Source: an uncultured Candidatus Melainabacteria bacterium (lineage in GTDB: Bacteria > Cyanobacteriota > Vampirovibrionia > Gastranaerophilales > Gastranaerophilaceae). Taken from it: a stretch of DNA of 39,962 bases. The stretch spans positions 1 through 39,962 of the forward strand of contig CANAJP010000012.1 in NCBI GenBank assembly GCA_947361615.1, in the 5' to 3' direction. Below the pieces are notes generated by a model. The model was not told the DNA's origin, did no database searches, and saw only the letters and a program-made list of their open reading frames with translations. The position numbers were made by a program, and so were the translations under genes. This document shows, one piece after another, positions 16,415 through 24,305 of the stretch. Within the stretch, counting starts at the first letter, position 1; every line of letters begins with the position of its first letter.

Positions 16415-17993
16415 AAAACCCCCATAACTGTTCGAGATATGCAAGATTGTCTTCTATATTTGCCTGTTTGTATTTTAGGAAGTTGTTATCAGTTAACATA
16501 TTTAGAAAATACTGGAATACACTCTGTTTGAGTATGAACATGTAAAGCTCCTGCATAGCAGATGCATCTTCAGCAATTTTGTAAAGCGTCAAGGCCGTTT
16601 GTTCATCGTCTAATTTTGTGTACGCGGTTAGGAAAATTCTTTCTTTCCAGTTGGCTTTTTCCTCTTCATAAATAACTTTGTCAAGGTTTTCGGCAAGGAA
16701 GTTATCTATATCAATTTCATCAATTCGATTTTCTTTAAGTTTTTTGTCAAGTTCGTTGAAAAACTGTTCGGATTCGTCGCCGAAATTGTGCGTATAAAAC
16801 CACGGAACCGTAAAATCAGCGTCAAGAACATTGGTTATGTCGTTTGGAGTGATTGATTTACCGCTGAATTTTTCTCTTAAAATATCTTCAATCTCAAATT
16901 CTGCTGCCGGAATATCAAGGAAAATTCGTTTCCAGCAGTTGTATTCATAAGGCGGGGCTGATTTTTTGTAGTTTAGTTTTTCGCCCTGCAACATTAGTTT
17001 TTTGAACATATCAGGAGCAATTAGTGTTTTGTAATCGGTTCCTGTTAGTTTATCAAGTAAAAATGAAGCTTCGAATTCAGAAATTGCGCTAAACCCTAAG
17101 CACTCTCTAACCCCTGTGTAGTCGTCAATGACCATCCCGACAAGCTGAACGGTTTTATTATCATCGTTTGGTTTTTCGTAAATCAGGCTGATATTACCCT
17201 CTCCATCCGGCGGGATAATATAAAATTTAGCGTTTTTGTGTGAATCGGCAGCAGGCTGAAACTTCTTGCCTGCGCCTGAAAGTTTGAGTTCTGAAACGCA
17301 TTTTTTTATGTTTTGGCGTGTAATTTCATCCAGCGCGTCACTTGTTTGTACAAGAGTTTCATAGGCGTATGCGGATTTTGTACTGCTTAACATTTTTAGT
17401 GCATAAAGTCCGATTTCAGATTTTGGAAAGCTTAGAAATATTGGCACCAGAATATTCGCCAAATCTTCACCCTGCTGGTCCTCTTGAAGCGATTCAAGCA
17501 ACATCATCTGGTCTTTTGGCGGGATCGCGCTGAAAAAATCAATAAAATCAAGTTGTATTTCAGGATTCTCTTTGGAACTTTCCAGTAACTCCTGAGTTTC
17601 TTGGCGTACAAGCTCTTCATTATATTCAAGGTATGAATCGTAATGCTCTCCATGCCAGTCAGATTTGAAAGAACTTATAAGTTCAATAGCGTGAAGTTTC
17701 AGGTTGTTTTCATATTTCGGATTTTTGATGATGCTTTCCATCTCTTGAAGAAGTTCTTCCTCATCGGCATAACGCAGAAGCAAAAGTTTTATAACAGGCA
17801 TTGCGTCGTCGTTACAGAGCAGAAATTCTTTCAGCAGAATTTTAACGATGTTCTGCGGATTATTTTGTTCATCAAGAGTTTTAAATTCTGACGTATTAAC
17901 CAGAATAGTCGAATTTTCAAGCGCTTTTACAAGCCTTGAAATCTCGCTTTTAATCTCAAATGCGTTGAGTTGTTTTGGCATTTCTGACATCAT
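16407..17993 (-). CDS. Large alpha-helical (HEAT-like) protein, unknown function
   Basis: 528 residues, not recognised. Residues about 1-250 are helical pairs with HEAT-like spacing (VIKLLLLRYADEEELLQEM, LHAIELISSF, IGLYALKMLSST). Residues about 255-350 look like a mixed domain (KFYIIPPDGEGNISLIYEKP, TVQLVGMVIDDYTGVREC). The C-terminal third is helical and acidic again. It has no signal peptide or membrane segment. It overlaps the zinc-finger gene by ATGA upstream and ruvX by eight bases downstream, so it is translated with both. HEAT arrays are protein-binding, so a role with the two Clp-domain neighbours is plausible but unproven. Confidence 0.65.
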   Translation of the reverse strand: MMSEMPKQLNAFEIKSEISRLVKALENSTILVNTSEFKTLDEQNNPQNIVKILLKEFLLCNDDAMPVIKLLLLRYADEEELLQEMESIIKNPKYENNLKLHAIELISSFKSDWHGEHYDSYLEYNEELVRQETQELLESSKENPEIQLDFIDFFSAIPPKDQMMLLESLQEDQQGEDLANILVPIFLSFPKSEIGLYALKMLSSTKSAYAYETLVQTSDALDEITRQNIKKCVSELKLSGAGKKFQPAADSHKNAKFYIIPPDGEGNISLIYEKPNDDNKTVQLVGMVIDDYTGVRECLGFSAISEFEASFLLDKLTGTDYKTLIAPDMFKKLMLQGEKLNYKKSAPPYEYNCWKRIFLDIPAAEFEIEDILREKFSGKSITPNDITNVLDADFTVPWFYTHNFGDESEQFFNELDKKLKENRIDEIDIDNFLAENLDKVIYEEEKANWKERIFLTAYTKLDDEQTALTLYKIAEDASAMQELYMFILKQSVFQYFLNMLTDNNFLKYKQANIEDNLAYLEQLWGFYV

Positions 17994-18265
17994 TTTCTGG
18001 AAATTCCCCAGAGCGCGTCAATGATTTTTTGAACTTCGGCAGATGGTGCCTGTTCGCTCATTATTAAGTATTGTACTGCAATAAGCGTACATTCAGAACA
18101 AATATTAACCCCGGGGCCGAGAACCATTCTCAAAACTTGGTGGTTTGGGCGGCCGCAAAAGCTGCAATATTCGACTTTGCCCGTATTGATTTCTTCTTTA
18201 TGTTCTTGTTTAGGCTCTTTTTTATGACGTTTATCGCCCAAACTTACAACTTTTTCTTCTGACAT
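17990..18265 (-). CDS. Stand-alone ClpX-type zinc-binding domain protein
   Basis: 91 residues. Residues about 33-68 match the ClpX C4 zinc finger: C34-x2-C37 (CSFCGRPNHQV) and C56-x2-C59 (GVNICSECTLIAVQYL). In ClpX this domain dimerises and recruits adaptors and some substrates. Here it follows a Lys/Glu-rich, probably disordered tail and no AAA+ domain comes after. ATG 18265 has AGGAGA five bases upstream. First gene of the eight-gene operon, driven by the promoter at 18287-18315. Free domains of this type could recruit cargo or compete with ClpX; that is inference. Confidence 0.88.
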   Translation of the reverse strand: MSEEKVVSLGDKRHKKEPKQEHKEEINTGKVEYCSFCGRPNHQVLRMVLGPGVNICSECTLIAVQYLIMSEQAPSAEVQKIIDALWGISRK

Positions 18266-18286
18266 GTCTTTCTCCTATCCTTTATC

Positions 18287-18315
18287 ATTGTAACTGATTT
18301 TTTAAAATTTGCCAA
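18287..18315 (-). promoter_or_regulatory. Promoter of the Clp-domain operon
   Basis: On the minus strand, TTGGCA (18310-18315), exactly 17 bases, then TACAAT (18287-18292). Its -35 overlaps the -35 of the divergent promoter. Confidence 0.75.
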
Positions 18316-18337
18316 ATTGTTAAACTTATTTTATAAT
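18309..18337 (+). promoter_or_regulatory. Promoter of the lipoprotein-lgt operon
   Basis: TTGCCA (18309-18314), exactly 17 bases, then TATAAT (18332-18337). The palindrome TTTGCCAAA serves as -35 on both strands, so the two promoters probably exclude each other. Confidence 0.75.
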
Positions 18338-18377
18338 CAGTCTGTTAGAGGCATGTTATTGAGAGGGATTTTTATAT

Positions 18378-18920
18378 ATGAAAAGAGTTTTGCTTGTCGC
18401 AGGTGTGTTATTTATTTCTGTAATCTCGACAGCTTGTATAAACAATTTTGCAGTACAGGAATTAAATACAAGAGCCAAGGAATTCATCGAAAATGGTGAT
18501 TATACAAGCGCTGTAGAAAGACTTAAATCAAGCATTGACCTCGATTCATCTGCTTATGAATCTTATTATAATCTAGCGGTTGCATATACTAAATTAGATG
18601 ATTATATTAACGCTTTTGATAACTACAAAAAGACTCTTGAATTGAAAAATGACTTTGCTGACGGTTATTATTCCCTCGCAGTTTGTGAAGAAAACTTAAT
18701 ACTTGATATTGAAGAGGGTGTGCTTAAACTCGATGAAGACGCGAAACTTGTAAAAGTTGAAGATCAAAAGAAGAAAAAGTTAACCGAAGCAGAAGTAAAT
18801 TATGTTCAAGAATTGACGGCTGATGCGGTTAAGAATTACGAAAAGTACCTTTCATTGAGCGAAAATGCTCCTGATAAAGACGCTGTTCGTGATAGAATTC
18901 TGGAATTAAGCGCACAATGA
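18378..18920 (+). CDS. TPR-repeat lipoprotein
   Basis: 180 residues. A signal peptide with lipobox ISTAC puts the lipidated Cys at residue 20. Two tetratricopeptide repeats follow (YTSAVERLKSSIDLDSSAYESYYNLAVAY, shown here only in part, and YINAFDNYKKTLELKNDFADGYYSLA-type segments, about residues 45-115). A charged helical tail ends the protein. It is a membrane-anchored scaffold, compartment uncertain. GAGAGGGA precedes ATG 18378. The stop overlaps the lgt start (ATGA), fittingly next to the enzyme that lipidates it. Confidence 0.85.
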   Translation: MKRVLLVAGVLFISVISTACINNFAVQELNTRAKEFIENGDYTSAVERLKSSIDLDSSAYESYYNLAVAYTKLDDYINAFDNYKKTLELKNDFADGYYSLAVCEENLILDIEEGVLKLDEDAKLVKVEDQKKKKLTEAEVNYVQELTADAVKNYEKYLSLSENAPDKDAVRDRILELSAQ

Positions 18921-19696
18921 TATTGTCTTCGCCGGGTGCTGTTGCGTTAGATGTTTTCGGCCTTTCTGTTTACTGGTACGGAATAATAATGGCGTTCGCA
19001 ATACTTATTGGTGCTTTTATCGCTGATTGGGCTTATAAAAAAAATGGCGGTGATGATTTATTAATCGATTTAATCCCGTGGCTTGTTGTAATTGGTTTTG
19101 CGGGCGCAAGATTATATTATTGCATTTTAAATTTTTCTTACTACCTCGCGCATCCCTTGGAGATATTGAATGTTCGTCAAGGCGGACTTTCCATCCACGG
19201 AATGTTTTTGGCGTGCATTATCTTTTTAACTGTGTACTGTAAAAAGAAAAAAGTTGATATTTTTAATATTCTTGCACCTTTATGTCTTGGAGTTTCGTTT
19301 GCGCAAAGCATTGGGCGGTGGGGAAATTTTTTTAATTCTGAAGCGTTTGGAAAACCATTTGATGGTTTTTTAAAACTTTATATTACACCGGCTTTAAGAC
19401 CCGAAATTTATAGACATAATGAGTTTTTTCACCCTACTTTTCTTTACGAAAGCGTTTTGGATTTATTAATATTTGTTATTCTGTTTTTGCTGATACGTAA
19501 AAATAATTCATCGCCGCGTTTTGTAACTTTTCTTTATTTTATGCTTTACGGAATTGTAAGGATTATTGTGGAAAGTTTTAGGATAGATAGTGTGGTTTAT
19601 ATTTTTGGTCAACCCGTGGCTCTCGTTGTTTCTGCACTTCTTGTGATTATAGGTGGAATCGGAATTTTACTTGATTTAAAAATAAAATTCCGCTAA
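18917..19696 (+). CDS. lgt: Prolipoprotein diacylglyceryl transferase
   Basis: Transfers diacylglycerol from phosphatidylglycerol to the lipobox Cys of prolipoproteins; inner-membrane enzyme with about seven spans. Signature residues are visible: RQGGLSIHG with the key His, SIGRWGNFFNSEAFG with the Arg, Asn and Glu of the Lgt motif, and FHPTFLYES. It has 259 residues, normal. It overlaps the TPR lipoprotein gene upstream by four bases and is followed by a second lipoprotein gene. Confidence 0.95.
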   Translation: MILSSPGAVALDVFGLSVYWYGIIMAFAILIGAFIADWAYKKNGGDDLLIDLIPWLVVIGFAGARLYYCILNFSYYLAHPLEILNVRQGGLSIHGMFLACIIFLTVYCKKKKVDIFNILAPLCLGVSFAQSIGRWGNFFNSEAFGKPFDGFLKLYITPALRPEIYRHNEFFHPTFLYESVLDLLIFVILFLLIRKNNSSPRFVTFLYFMLYGIVRIIVESFRIDSVVYIFGQPVALVVSALLVIIGGIGILLDLKIKFR

Positions 19697-19706
19697 AATA
19701 AATTTA
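19671..19706 (+). promoter_or_regulatory. Intragenic promoter with leaderless geometry for the solute-binding lipoprotein
   Basis: TTGATT (19671-19676), 17 bases, TAAAAT (19694-19699), six bases, ATG 19706. It lies within the end of lgt. The start codon has no Shine-Dalgarno sequence. Confidence 0.55.
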
Positions 19707-20488
19707 TGCTTAAAAAATTATTGGTGATTTTATCGTTATTTACATTAATTCTAAGCGGTTGCGGCAAAAAAGAAGAGCCGTTAATCGACGATTTACAGGT
19801 TATTAAAGACCGTGGAAATCTTATTGTGGGTGTTCGTGACGATACTAAGCCGTTTGGTTATCGCGATAAAGACGGAAATCTTGTCGGTTTTGAGATTGAT
19901 TTGGCCAAAATGATTGCCGGTTTTTTACTTGGTGATGAGTCTAAAATTGAGTTTGTTGTTGTTGAAGCCGACGATAGAATAAGTATGTTAAACTCCAAAA
20001 AAGTCGATATGCTTACTGCGACGATGACCATTACTCCGCAGCGTTTGCGTGTGGTTGATTTCTCTGAATCTTATTATGTCGCCGGTCAGGCTGTAATGGT
20101 GCAGGCAAAATCACCATATACAACGTTAAACGAACTCGCTGATAAGCGTTTGATTGTTGTATTTGGAACTACGGGCGAAAAATCTTTACGTGACATTTAT
20201 CCAACTGCAAAAATTCTTGCGTTTAAGACCTATACGGAAGCTTTTTCAGCTCTTAAAAGAGGTGACGCTGATGCAATCGTTGCCGATGATACCGTACTTT
20301 TAGGCTATGCTATTGAAAATAAATCAGTGCGACTTTTTTCAAAACGCTATTCTCGAGAACCTTATGCCGTTGCGTTCAGGCGGGGAGATGAATCTAAAAA
20401 CTTACAGTTGCAAGTTAACGAATATATAAACTATCTGCTTTCTACCGGAAAGCTGAAACAGCTTATGCTAAAGTATAATTTATTGTAA
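19706..20488 (+). CDS. ABC-type amino acid-binding lipoprotein (SBP_bac_3)
   Basis: 260 residues. Lipobox LSGC anchors it after a short signal peptide. The family 3 solute-binding pattern follows: GNLIVGVRDDTKPFGYRD, VGFEIDLAKMIAG, DMLTATMTITPQR, VDFSESYYVAG, then the hinge and FGTTGEKSLRD, and ADAIVADDTVLLGYA. The Asp/Arg set suggests a polar amino acid such as glutamate or glutamine. No permease or ATPase gene is adjacent, so it either pairs with a distant transporter or acts as a sensor. It probably depends on the neighbouring lgt for anchoring. Confidence 0.88.
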   Translation: MLKKLLVILSLFTLILSGCGKKEEPLIDDLQVIKDRGNLIVGVRDDTKPFGYRDKDGNLVGFEIDLAKMIAGFLLGDESKIEFVVVEADDRISMLNSKKVDMLTATMTITPQRLRVVDFSESYYVAGQAVMVQAKSPYTTLNELADKRLIVVFGTTGEKSLRDIYPTAKILAFKTYTEAFSALKRGDADAIVADDTVLLGYAIENKSVRLFSKRYSREPYAVAFRRGDESKNLQLQVNEYINYLLSTGKLKQLMLKYNLL

Positions 20489-20549
20489 ATATTTCTTAAT
20501 ATTCGCGTATTACAAAGCAAATTTTTTCTTTACATAACTTGAAAAGAAT

Positions 20550-22109
20550 ATGTTTACCCCGATATCAAATAATATTCACAACAGAAACGTAAATTTTGGG
20601 AATTCTAAGGTTAATATGGTGTATATTAACGATATGCACGGAAGCCTTTCATTTATAGATTCCTTTGTCACCGCTCGTGATGAGTTTTATCGTAAAAATA
20701 CTGACGGTACTAACTGGACAGTCAGCGGTGGTGATATGTTTATTAAGGGTTCCGATAATAACCCTGTCGTTGCTAAATTTATTGATAAATACGTTGATGC
20801 AATTGGCGTTGGTAATCATGATATTTCCAATGCAAAAGATTTTACCAATCTGATTGAAAAAGCAAAAATAGCACACAAATTTCTCAGTGCAAATATGGAA
20901 GTTGAAGCCGACAATGAATTAGCTGGCAAAGTGGCAAAATCTACAATAATTACAGATGGTGATGAACGCATTGGCTTTATTGGCGTTTCTCCGATGGATT
21001 TTGATAAACATGTTTCCCGCAACCCTAACAACGAATTCGTTTCAGTAAAGGGGCTTAAAGAAACTGTTAAGGCCATAAAGCAGGAAGTCAAAAATATTGA
21101 AGCACAAGGCGTTGATAAAATAATTCTTCTTGCTCATACGGGACAGGCAACAAACGATTATGAAGGCGTCGATTTGTATAAGGTTTTTGCTAAAATCGGC
21201 GGAATTGACGTAATTGTCGGCGGACACGATCACATGATGGTTGACAGATGGGAAAATTCTTCAAGAACCAAGCTTGATAATCCTGATGAATTTGAACCTG
21301 TTCGTATTGTTTCAACCGGTTCAAGTGCAACGCATTATTTCAGCGGCAACCTCAACATATTCGGTACAATGAATTTAACTTTTGATGATGATGGTGTTCT
21401 CATTCCTGAAAAATGCCGTAATAAGATTAAATATTCTCATACCTTCCCTAAATCAAACTTTATTGGAAAATATTTAGGGAAAGATGCTCAAAGAGTTGTT
21501 GGTGTAATTCCGTCACCAATCGTAACTGACTCAGATCCGCTTTGTAATGAAAATAAAGTCGCAAACTTCGTCGCAGATTCAGATTTTCGTTATGCTTGTG
21601 AACATTCACAAGACGGACGCCGACCTGATTTTGCGTTCGTAAACGCCGGTACAATTAGAGATTCATTTACAGATGTCGAAATTACCAGAAATCAGATTAG
21701 GCAGGTTCTTCCGTTCAAAGAATCATTAGTTAAAGCTGAACTTACTAAAAAACAAATTTACGATGCTTTAGCTATATCAGCAGAATCTACTACATTCAAA
21801 AAGCCTACCCCGGGAATGATGCAGGTTTCTCATATGAGTTATCAAATAAATGCTGATTATTCCATTTCAGATGTAAAAATTCTAGATGATGATGGCAATG
21901 TTCGCTATAATCTTGATAAAATGGACGATGATGACACATTTACCTGTGTTTACGATTCTTTCCTAATGTCGGGGCCAAATCTTCTTGGTTGCCTTAAAGC
22001 TGAACCGCTTGAAGATTATAACGTGACACGTGCACAGGCGCTTGAAGAATATCTTCAATCAAATGAAGAAATTGCAGATTATGTGTCCGATAGAATTATT
22101 ATTCGTTAA
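20550..22109 (+). CDS. 5'-nucleotidase/UshA-like metallophosphoesterase without signal peptide
   Basis: 519 residues with the two-domain UshA/NTPase plan. The N-terminal metallophosphoesterase carries the metal motifs NDMHG (27-31), SGGDM, GNHD, LAHTG and GGHDHM. The C-terminal 5_nucleotid_C domain carries VNAGTIRDSF and LPFKESLVKAELTKKQIYDALA. Family members are normally exported, but here the protein starts MFTPISNNIHNRNVNFGN with no hydrophobic stretch. I recall similar short N-terminal motifs with an xFG or xFK core in proteins of this lineage; their role is unknown to me. It may be cytoplasmic or use another export route. There is no clear Shine-Dalgarno sequence and no terminator after it. 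Confidence 0.85.
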   Translation: MFTPISNNIHNRNVNFGNSKVNMVYINDMHGSLSFIDSFVTARDEFYRKNTDGTNWTVSGGDMFIKGSDNNPVVAKFIDKYVDAIGVGNHDISNAKDFTNLIEKAKIAHKFLSANMEVEADNELAGKVAKSTIITDGDERIGFIGVSPMDFDKHVSRNPNNEFVSVKGLKETVKAIKQEVKNIEAQGVDKIILLAHTGQATNDYEGVDLYKVFAKIGGIDVIVGGHDHMMVDRWENSSRTKLDNPDEFEPVRIVSTGSSATHYFSGNLNIFGTMNLTFDDDGVLIPEKCRNKIKYSHTFPKSNFIGKYLGKDAQRVVGVIPSPIVTDSDPLCNENKVANFVADSDFRYACEHSQDGRRPDFAFVNAGTIRDSFTDVEITRNQIRQVLPFKESLVKAELTKKQIYDALAISAESTTFKKPTPGMMQVSHMSYQINADYSISDVKILDDDGNVRYNLDKMDDDDTFTCVYDSFLMSGPNLLGCLKAEPLEDYNVTRAQALEEYLQSNEEIADYVSDRIIIR

Positions 22110-22215
22110 TAAGTGATATATTAACTTTTGTAAAAATTGTGGCTTTTTTGTAACAATATTTTACATTAATAAAACTTTATATATGTAAGGGAATTAAATA
22201 TGAGGCTCGGGAAAA

Positions 22216-22482
22216 ATGAGTTTCGATGTAAATGTTTTATCTTCAAAACCTGTGATTAAGCCTGCTGCAAGTATGCAAAACGATGGCGGTGGCGGGAACC
22301 TTGGCTATATGTATCAAGGCCGGAAGCAACAAGAAGAATCTCAAAATATTTTTGCGAAGAATAGCGAAATTGATACTTTTGTGAACGCTCCTACATTTGA
22401 GGCAGAAGATTTTACTTTTTCTTTTGTTGAGTTTATTCTAGAAGTTTGGGATGCGGTAAAAGCATTCTTCCGTCGTAAATAA
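22216..22482 (+). CDS. Small protein with C-terminal amphipathic helix, unknown function
   Basis: 88 residues, not recognised. Polar N-terminal part with a GGGGNLGYMYQG stretch, then an aromatic, amphipathic C-terminal helix (FTFSFVEFILEVWDAVKAFF) ending in RRK, which could lie on the membrane surface. ATG 22216 follows GGGAAAA, a weak ribosome binding site. It sits between the nucleotidase and the receiver gene with its own spacing on both sides. Confidence 0.55.
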   Translation: MSFDVNVLSSKPVIKPAASMQNDGGGGNLGYMYQGRKQQEESQNIFAKNSEIDTFVNAPTFEAEDFTFSFVEFILEVWDAVKAFFRRK

Positions 22483-22504
22483 ACTTAATAATTTTGACTA
22501 TACC

Positions 22505-22512
22505 TGTATAAT
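22505..22512 (+). promoter_or_regulatory. Extended -10 promoter of the receiver-PilB-like operon
   Basis: TGTATAAT with TATAAT at 22507-22512 and no good -35. It leaves a leader of about 37 bases before ATG 22556. Confidence 0.5.
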
Positions 22513-22555
22513 AGCGTATTATTTTAGTGTGTATTTTAGTATTGGCAGGTATGAA

Positions 22556-22942
22556 ATGAAAAAAATTCTTATTGTAGACGATGAACAGGATATTGTTGAA
22601 AGTTTGAAATTTGTGCTTGAGATTGCAAATTATACCTGTTATTGTGCGTATAACGGTGAAGATGGATTGCGTATGGCAAAAGAAATTGTGCCGGATTTAA
22701 TTATCCTTGACGTTATGATGCCTAAAATTAACGGGTTTAAAATAAGCCGTTTGCTCAAATTTGACAGCAAGTATAAGGATATTCCGATTTTAATGCTTAC
22801 TGCTCGTTCACAGATGGAGGATAAGCTTATCGGCGAAGAAACAGGCGTTAACGAATATATTACAAAGCCGTTTGATTTGGACGAAGTTGTTGCGAAAGTA
22901 GAACAGTATCTGGGTGCAAATAGTGCAAGCTGTAACAAATAA
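22556..22942 (+). CDS. Single-domain response regulator (CheY/Spo0F type)
   Basis: 128 residues, receiver domain only. ILIVDDEQD holds the acidic pocket, LIILDVMMP the phospho-acceptor Asp, MLTAR the switch Thr, and ITKPFD the conserved Lys, so it looks fully phosphorylatable. The start is ATG 22556 with AGG upstream; the longer frame from GTG 22529 has no site. It overlaps the PilB-like gene by 29 bases, which suggests it works on that protein. The cognate kinase may be either of the soluble kinases at 2.9 or 12.6 kb, but that is a guess. Confidence 0.92.
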   Translation: MKKILIVDDEQDIVESLKFVLEIANYTCYCAYNGEDGLRMAKEIVPDLIILDVMMPKINGFKISRLLKFDSKYKDIPILMLTARSQMEDKLIGEETGVNEYITKPFDLDEVVAKVEQYLGANSASCNK

Positions 22943-24305
22943 AACTCTGGAAAAATTGAAATATGACCTTGTTCGCGAAGGATTGGTGCCGTTTGATGTT
23001 GTTAATCAGGCGACTCAACTTGCGCAGTCACAAAATACGAACATAGGACAGGTTCTTATTAATTCAGGTGTTATCACCGAAGAAGCAATCCTGAAGTTTT
23101 TGGAGGAAAAACTTCATATCCCGTTTGTTAATCTTAACGACTATTCGCTTGATAAAAATACATTAAAGTATATTTCTTATAACGATGCGAAAAAATATAA
23201 GATTTTACCGCTGTTTAAGATTGAAAATGTTTTGACTGTTGCGATGGCCGATCCTATGGATTTGTTCGCTATAGACAAAATCGTCGAAACCGCAGAATGT
23301 TCTATTGAGGCGGTTATTGCATCTGAAAAGGTTGTATTGGAAAAAATCGACGAATATTATAATGAAGCTTCCGGTACCGATAAAATTGTGACATCGTTTG
23401 AAAATGTTGACTATGACTGGCGTGAAGAACTCCATAACGATGATTTAAGCGATGCGCATATACATAAAATTATTAGCTCTATTTTGCGTCAAGCTGTGAT
23501 TGAAAGTGTCCATGAAATCGTTTTCAGGCTTGAAAACGATGGTTTTGAAGTTACATTTAAGACAGTAAACGAAGTCTTGAATAAAGGCACAATCCCTACA
23601 GTTTTGATGGAATCCTTTATCGCTAAGCTTAAACACCTAGCACAATTGGATTCTACGGTGAGTGAGGTTCCGCAACTCGGTAAAATTAATTTTGCAATGG
23701 GGGATTTAACCCTTGTTGCGAGTGTTTCAACGTTCCCGACTATTATGGGTGAACGAATTTATATTAAGCTTTATAAGCCGCCAACTTGTCTGCGTTCGCT
23801 TATTAATTCCACACAAAATTACAACCTGTTGATTAACTCTGTTAAAGAACCGGGGGTGATATTTGTATGCGGTTCACAATTGAGCGGTAAAACCCACCTT
23901 ATTTATTCACTGTTGAATGAAATTTCTTCGCCTGATAAAAATATTATGACGCTTGAAAGTATTACTAAATACAATCTGCCTAACGTAAATCAGTGCGAAC
24001 TTAACGAAAATGTCGGCTTTAATATGGATAAAGCTTCAAGATTTATTGAGTTTCAATCTCCTGATATTATTTACCTTGAGGGGATGAAGAACAAAGAAAC
24101 TTTTGATTATTTTTCAGAACTCGTTTTCAACGATAAAGTTATTATTATGGAGTTTCTGGCAAATAACATGGAAGATTTGCGAAACAAAATTTCTTATTCT
24201 GACTTTGAAACCCTGAAATCTTTAATTTCTTGCCTTGTATTTATTCATTCACAAGATAGTATTGAGGTTTTTGATAAAGAAACCGCGCAAAAATATTTAG
24301 CATAG
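22914..24305 (+). CDS. Degenerate GspE/PilB-like type IV pilus ATPase homologue
   Basis: 463 residues in the PilB/GspE layout. The MshEN domain spans about 12-150 (NIGQVLINSGVITEEAILKFL, ILPLFKIENVLTVAMADP). The ATPase domain begins near 185. Walker A is kept (GSQLSGKT, 320-327). Other motifs are eroded: the usual SDIHIE reads SVHEIVF, the Asp-box TIEDP reads TLESI, Walker B GEIRD reads LEGMKNKET, and the LRxxLRxDPD stretch reads SRFIEFQSPD. The tetracysteine zinc site is missing. It may therefore bind a nucleotide but hydrolyse poorly. The start is GTG 22914 or 22923. It shares an operon with a receiver protein, so a regulatory role in pilus assembly is plausible. Its stop overlaps the convergent TPR gene by nine bases. 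Confidence 0.8.
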   Translation: MQIVQAVTNKTLEKLKYDLVREGLVPFDVVNQATQLAQSQNTNIGQVLINSGVITEEAILKFLEEKLHIPFVNLNDYSLDKNTLKYISYNDAKKYKILPLFKIENVLTVAMADPMDLFAIDKIVETAECSIEAVIASEKVVLEKIDEYYNEASGTDKIVTSFENVDYDWREELHNDDLSDAHIHKIISSILRQAVIESVHEIVFRLENDGFEVTFKTVNEVLNKGTIPTVLMESFIAKLKHLAQLDSTVSEVPQLGKINFAMGDLTLVASVSTFPTIMGERIYIKLYKPPTCLRSLINSTQNYNLLINSVKEPGVIFVCGSQLSGKTHLIYSLLNEISSPDKNIMTLESITKYNLPNVNQCELNENVGFNMDKASRFIEFQSPDIIYLEGMKNKETFDYFSELVFNDKVIIMEFLANNMEDLRNKISYSDFETLKSLISCLVFIHSQDSIEVFDKETAQKYLA

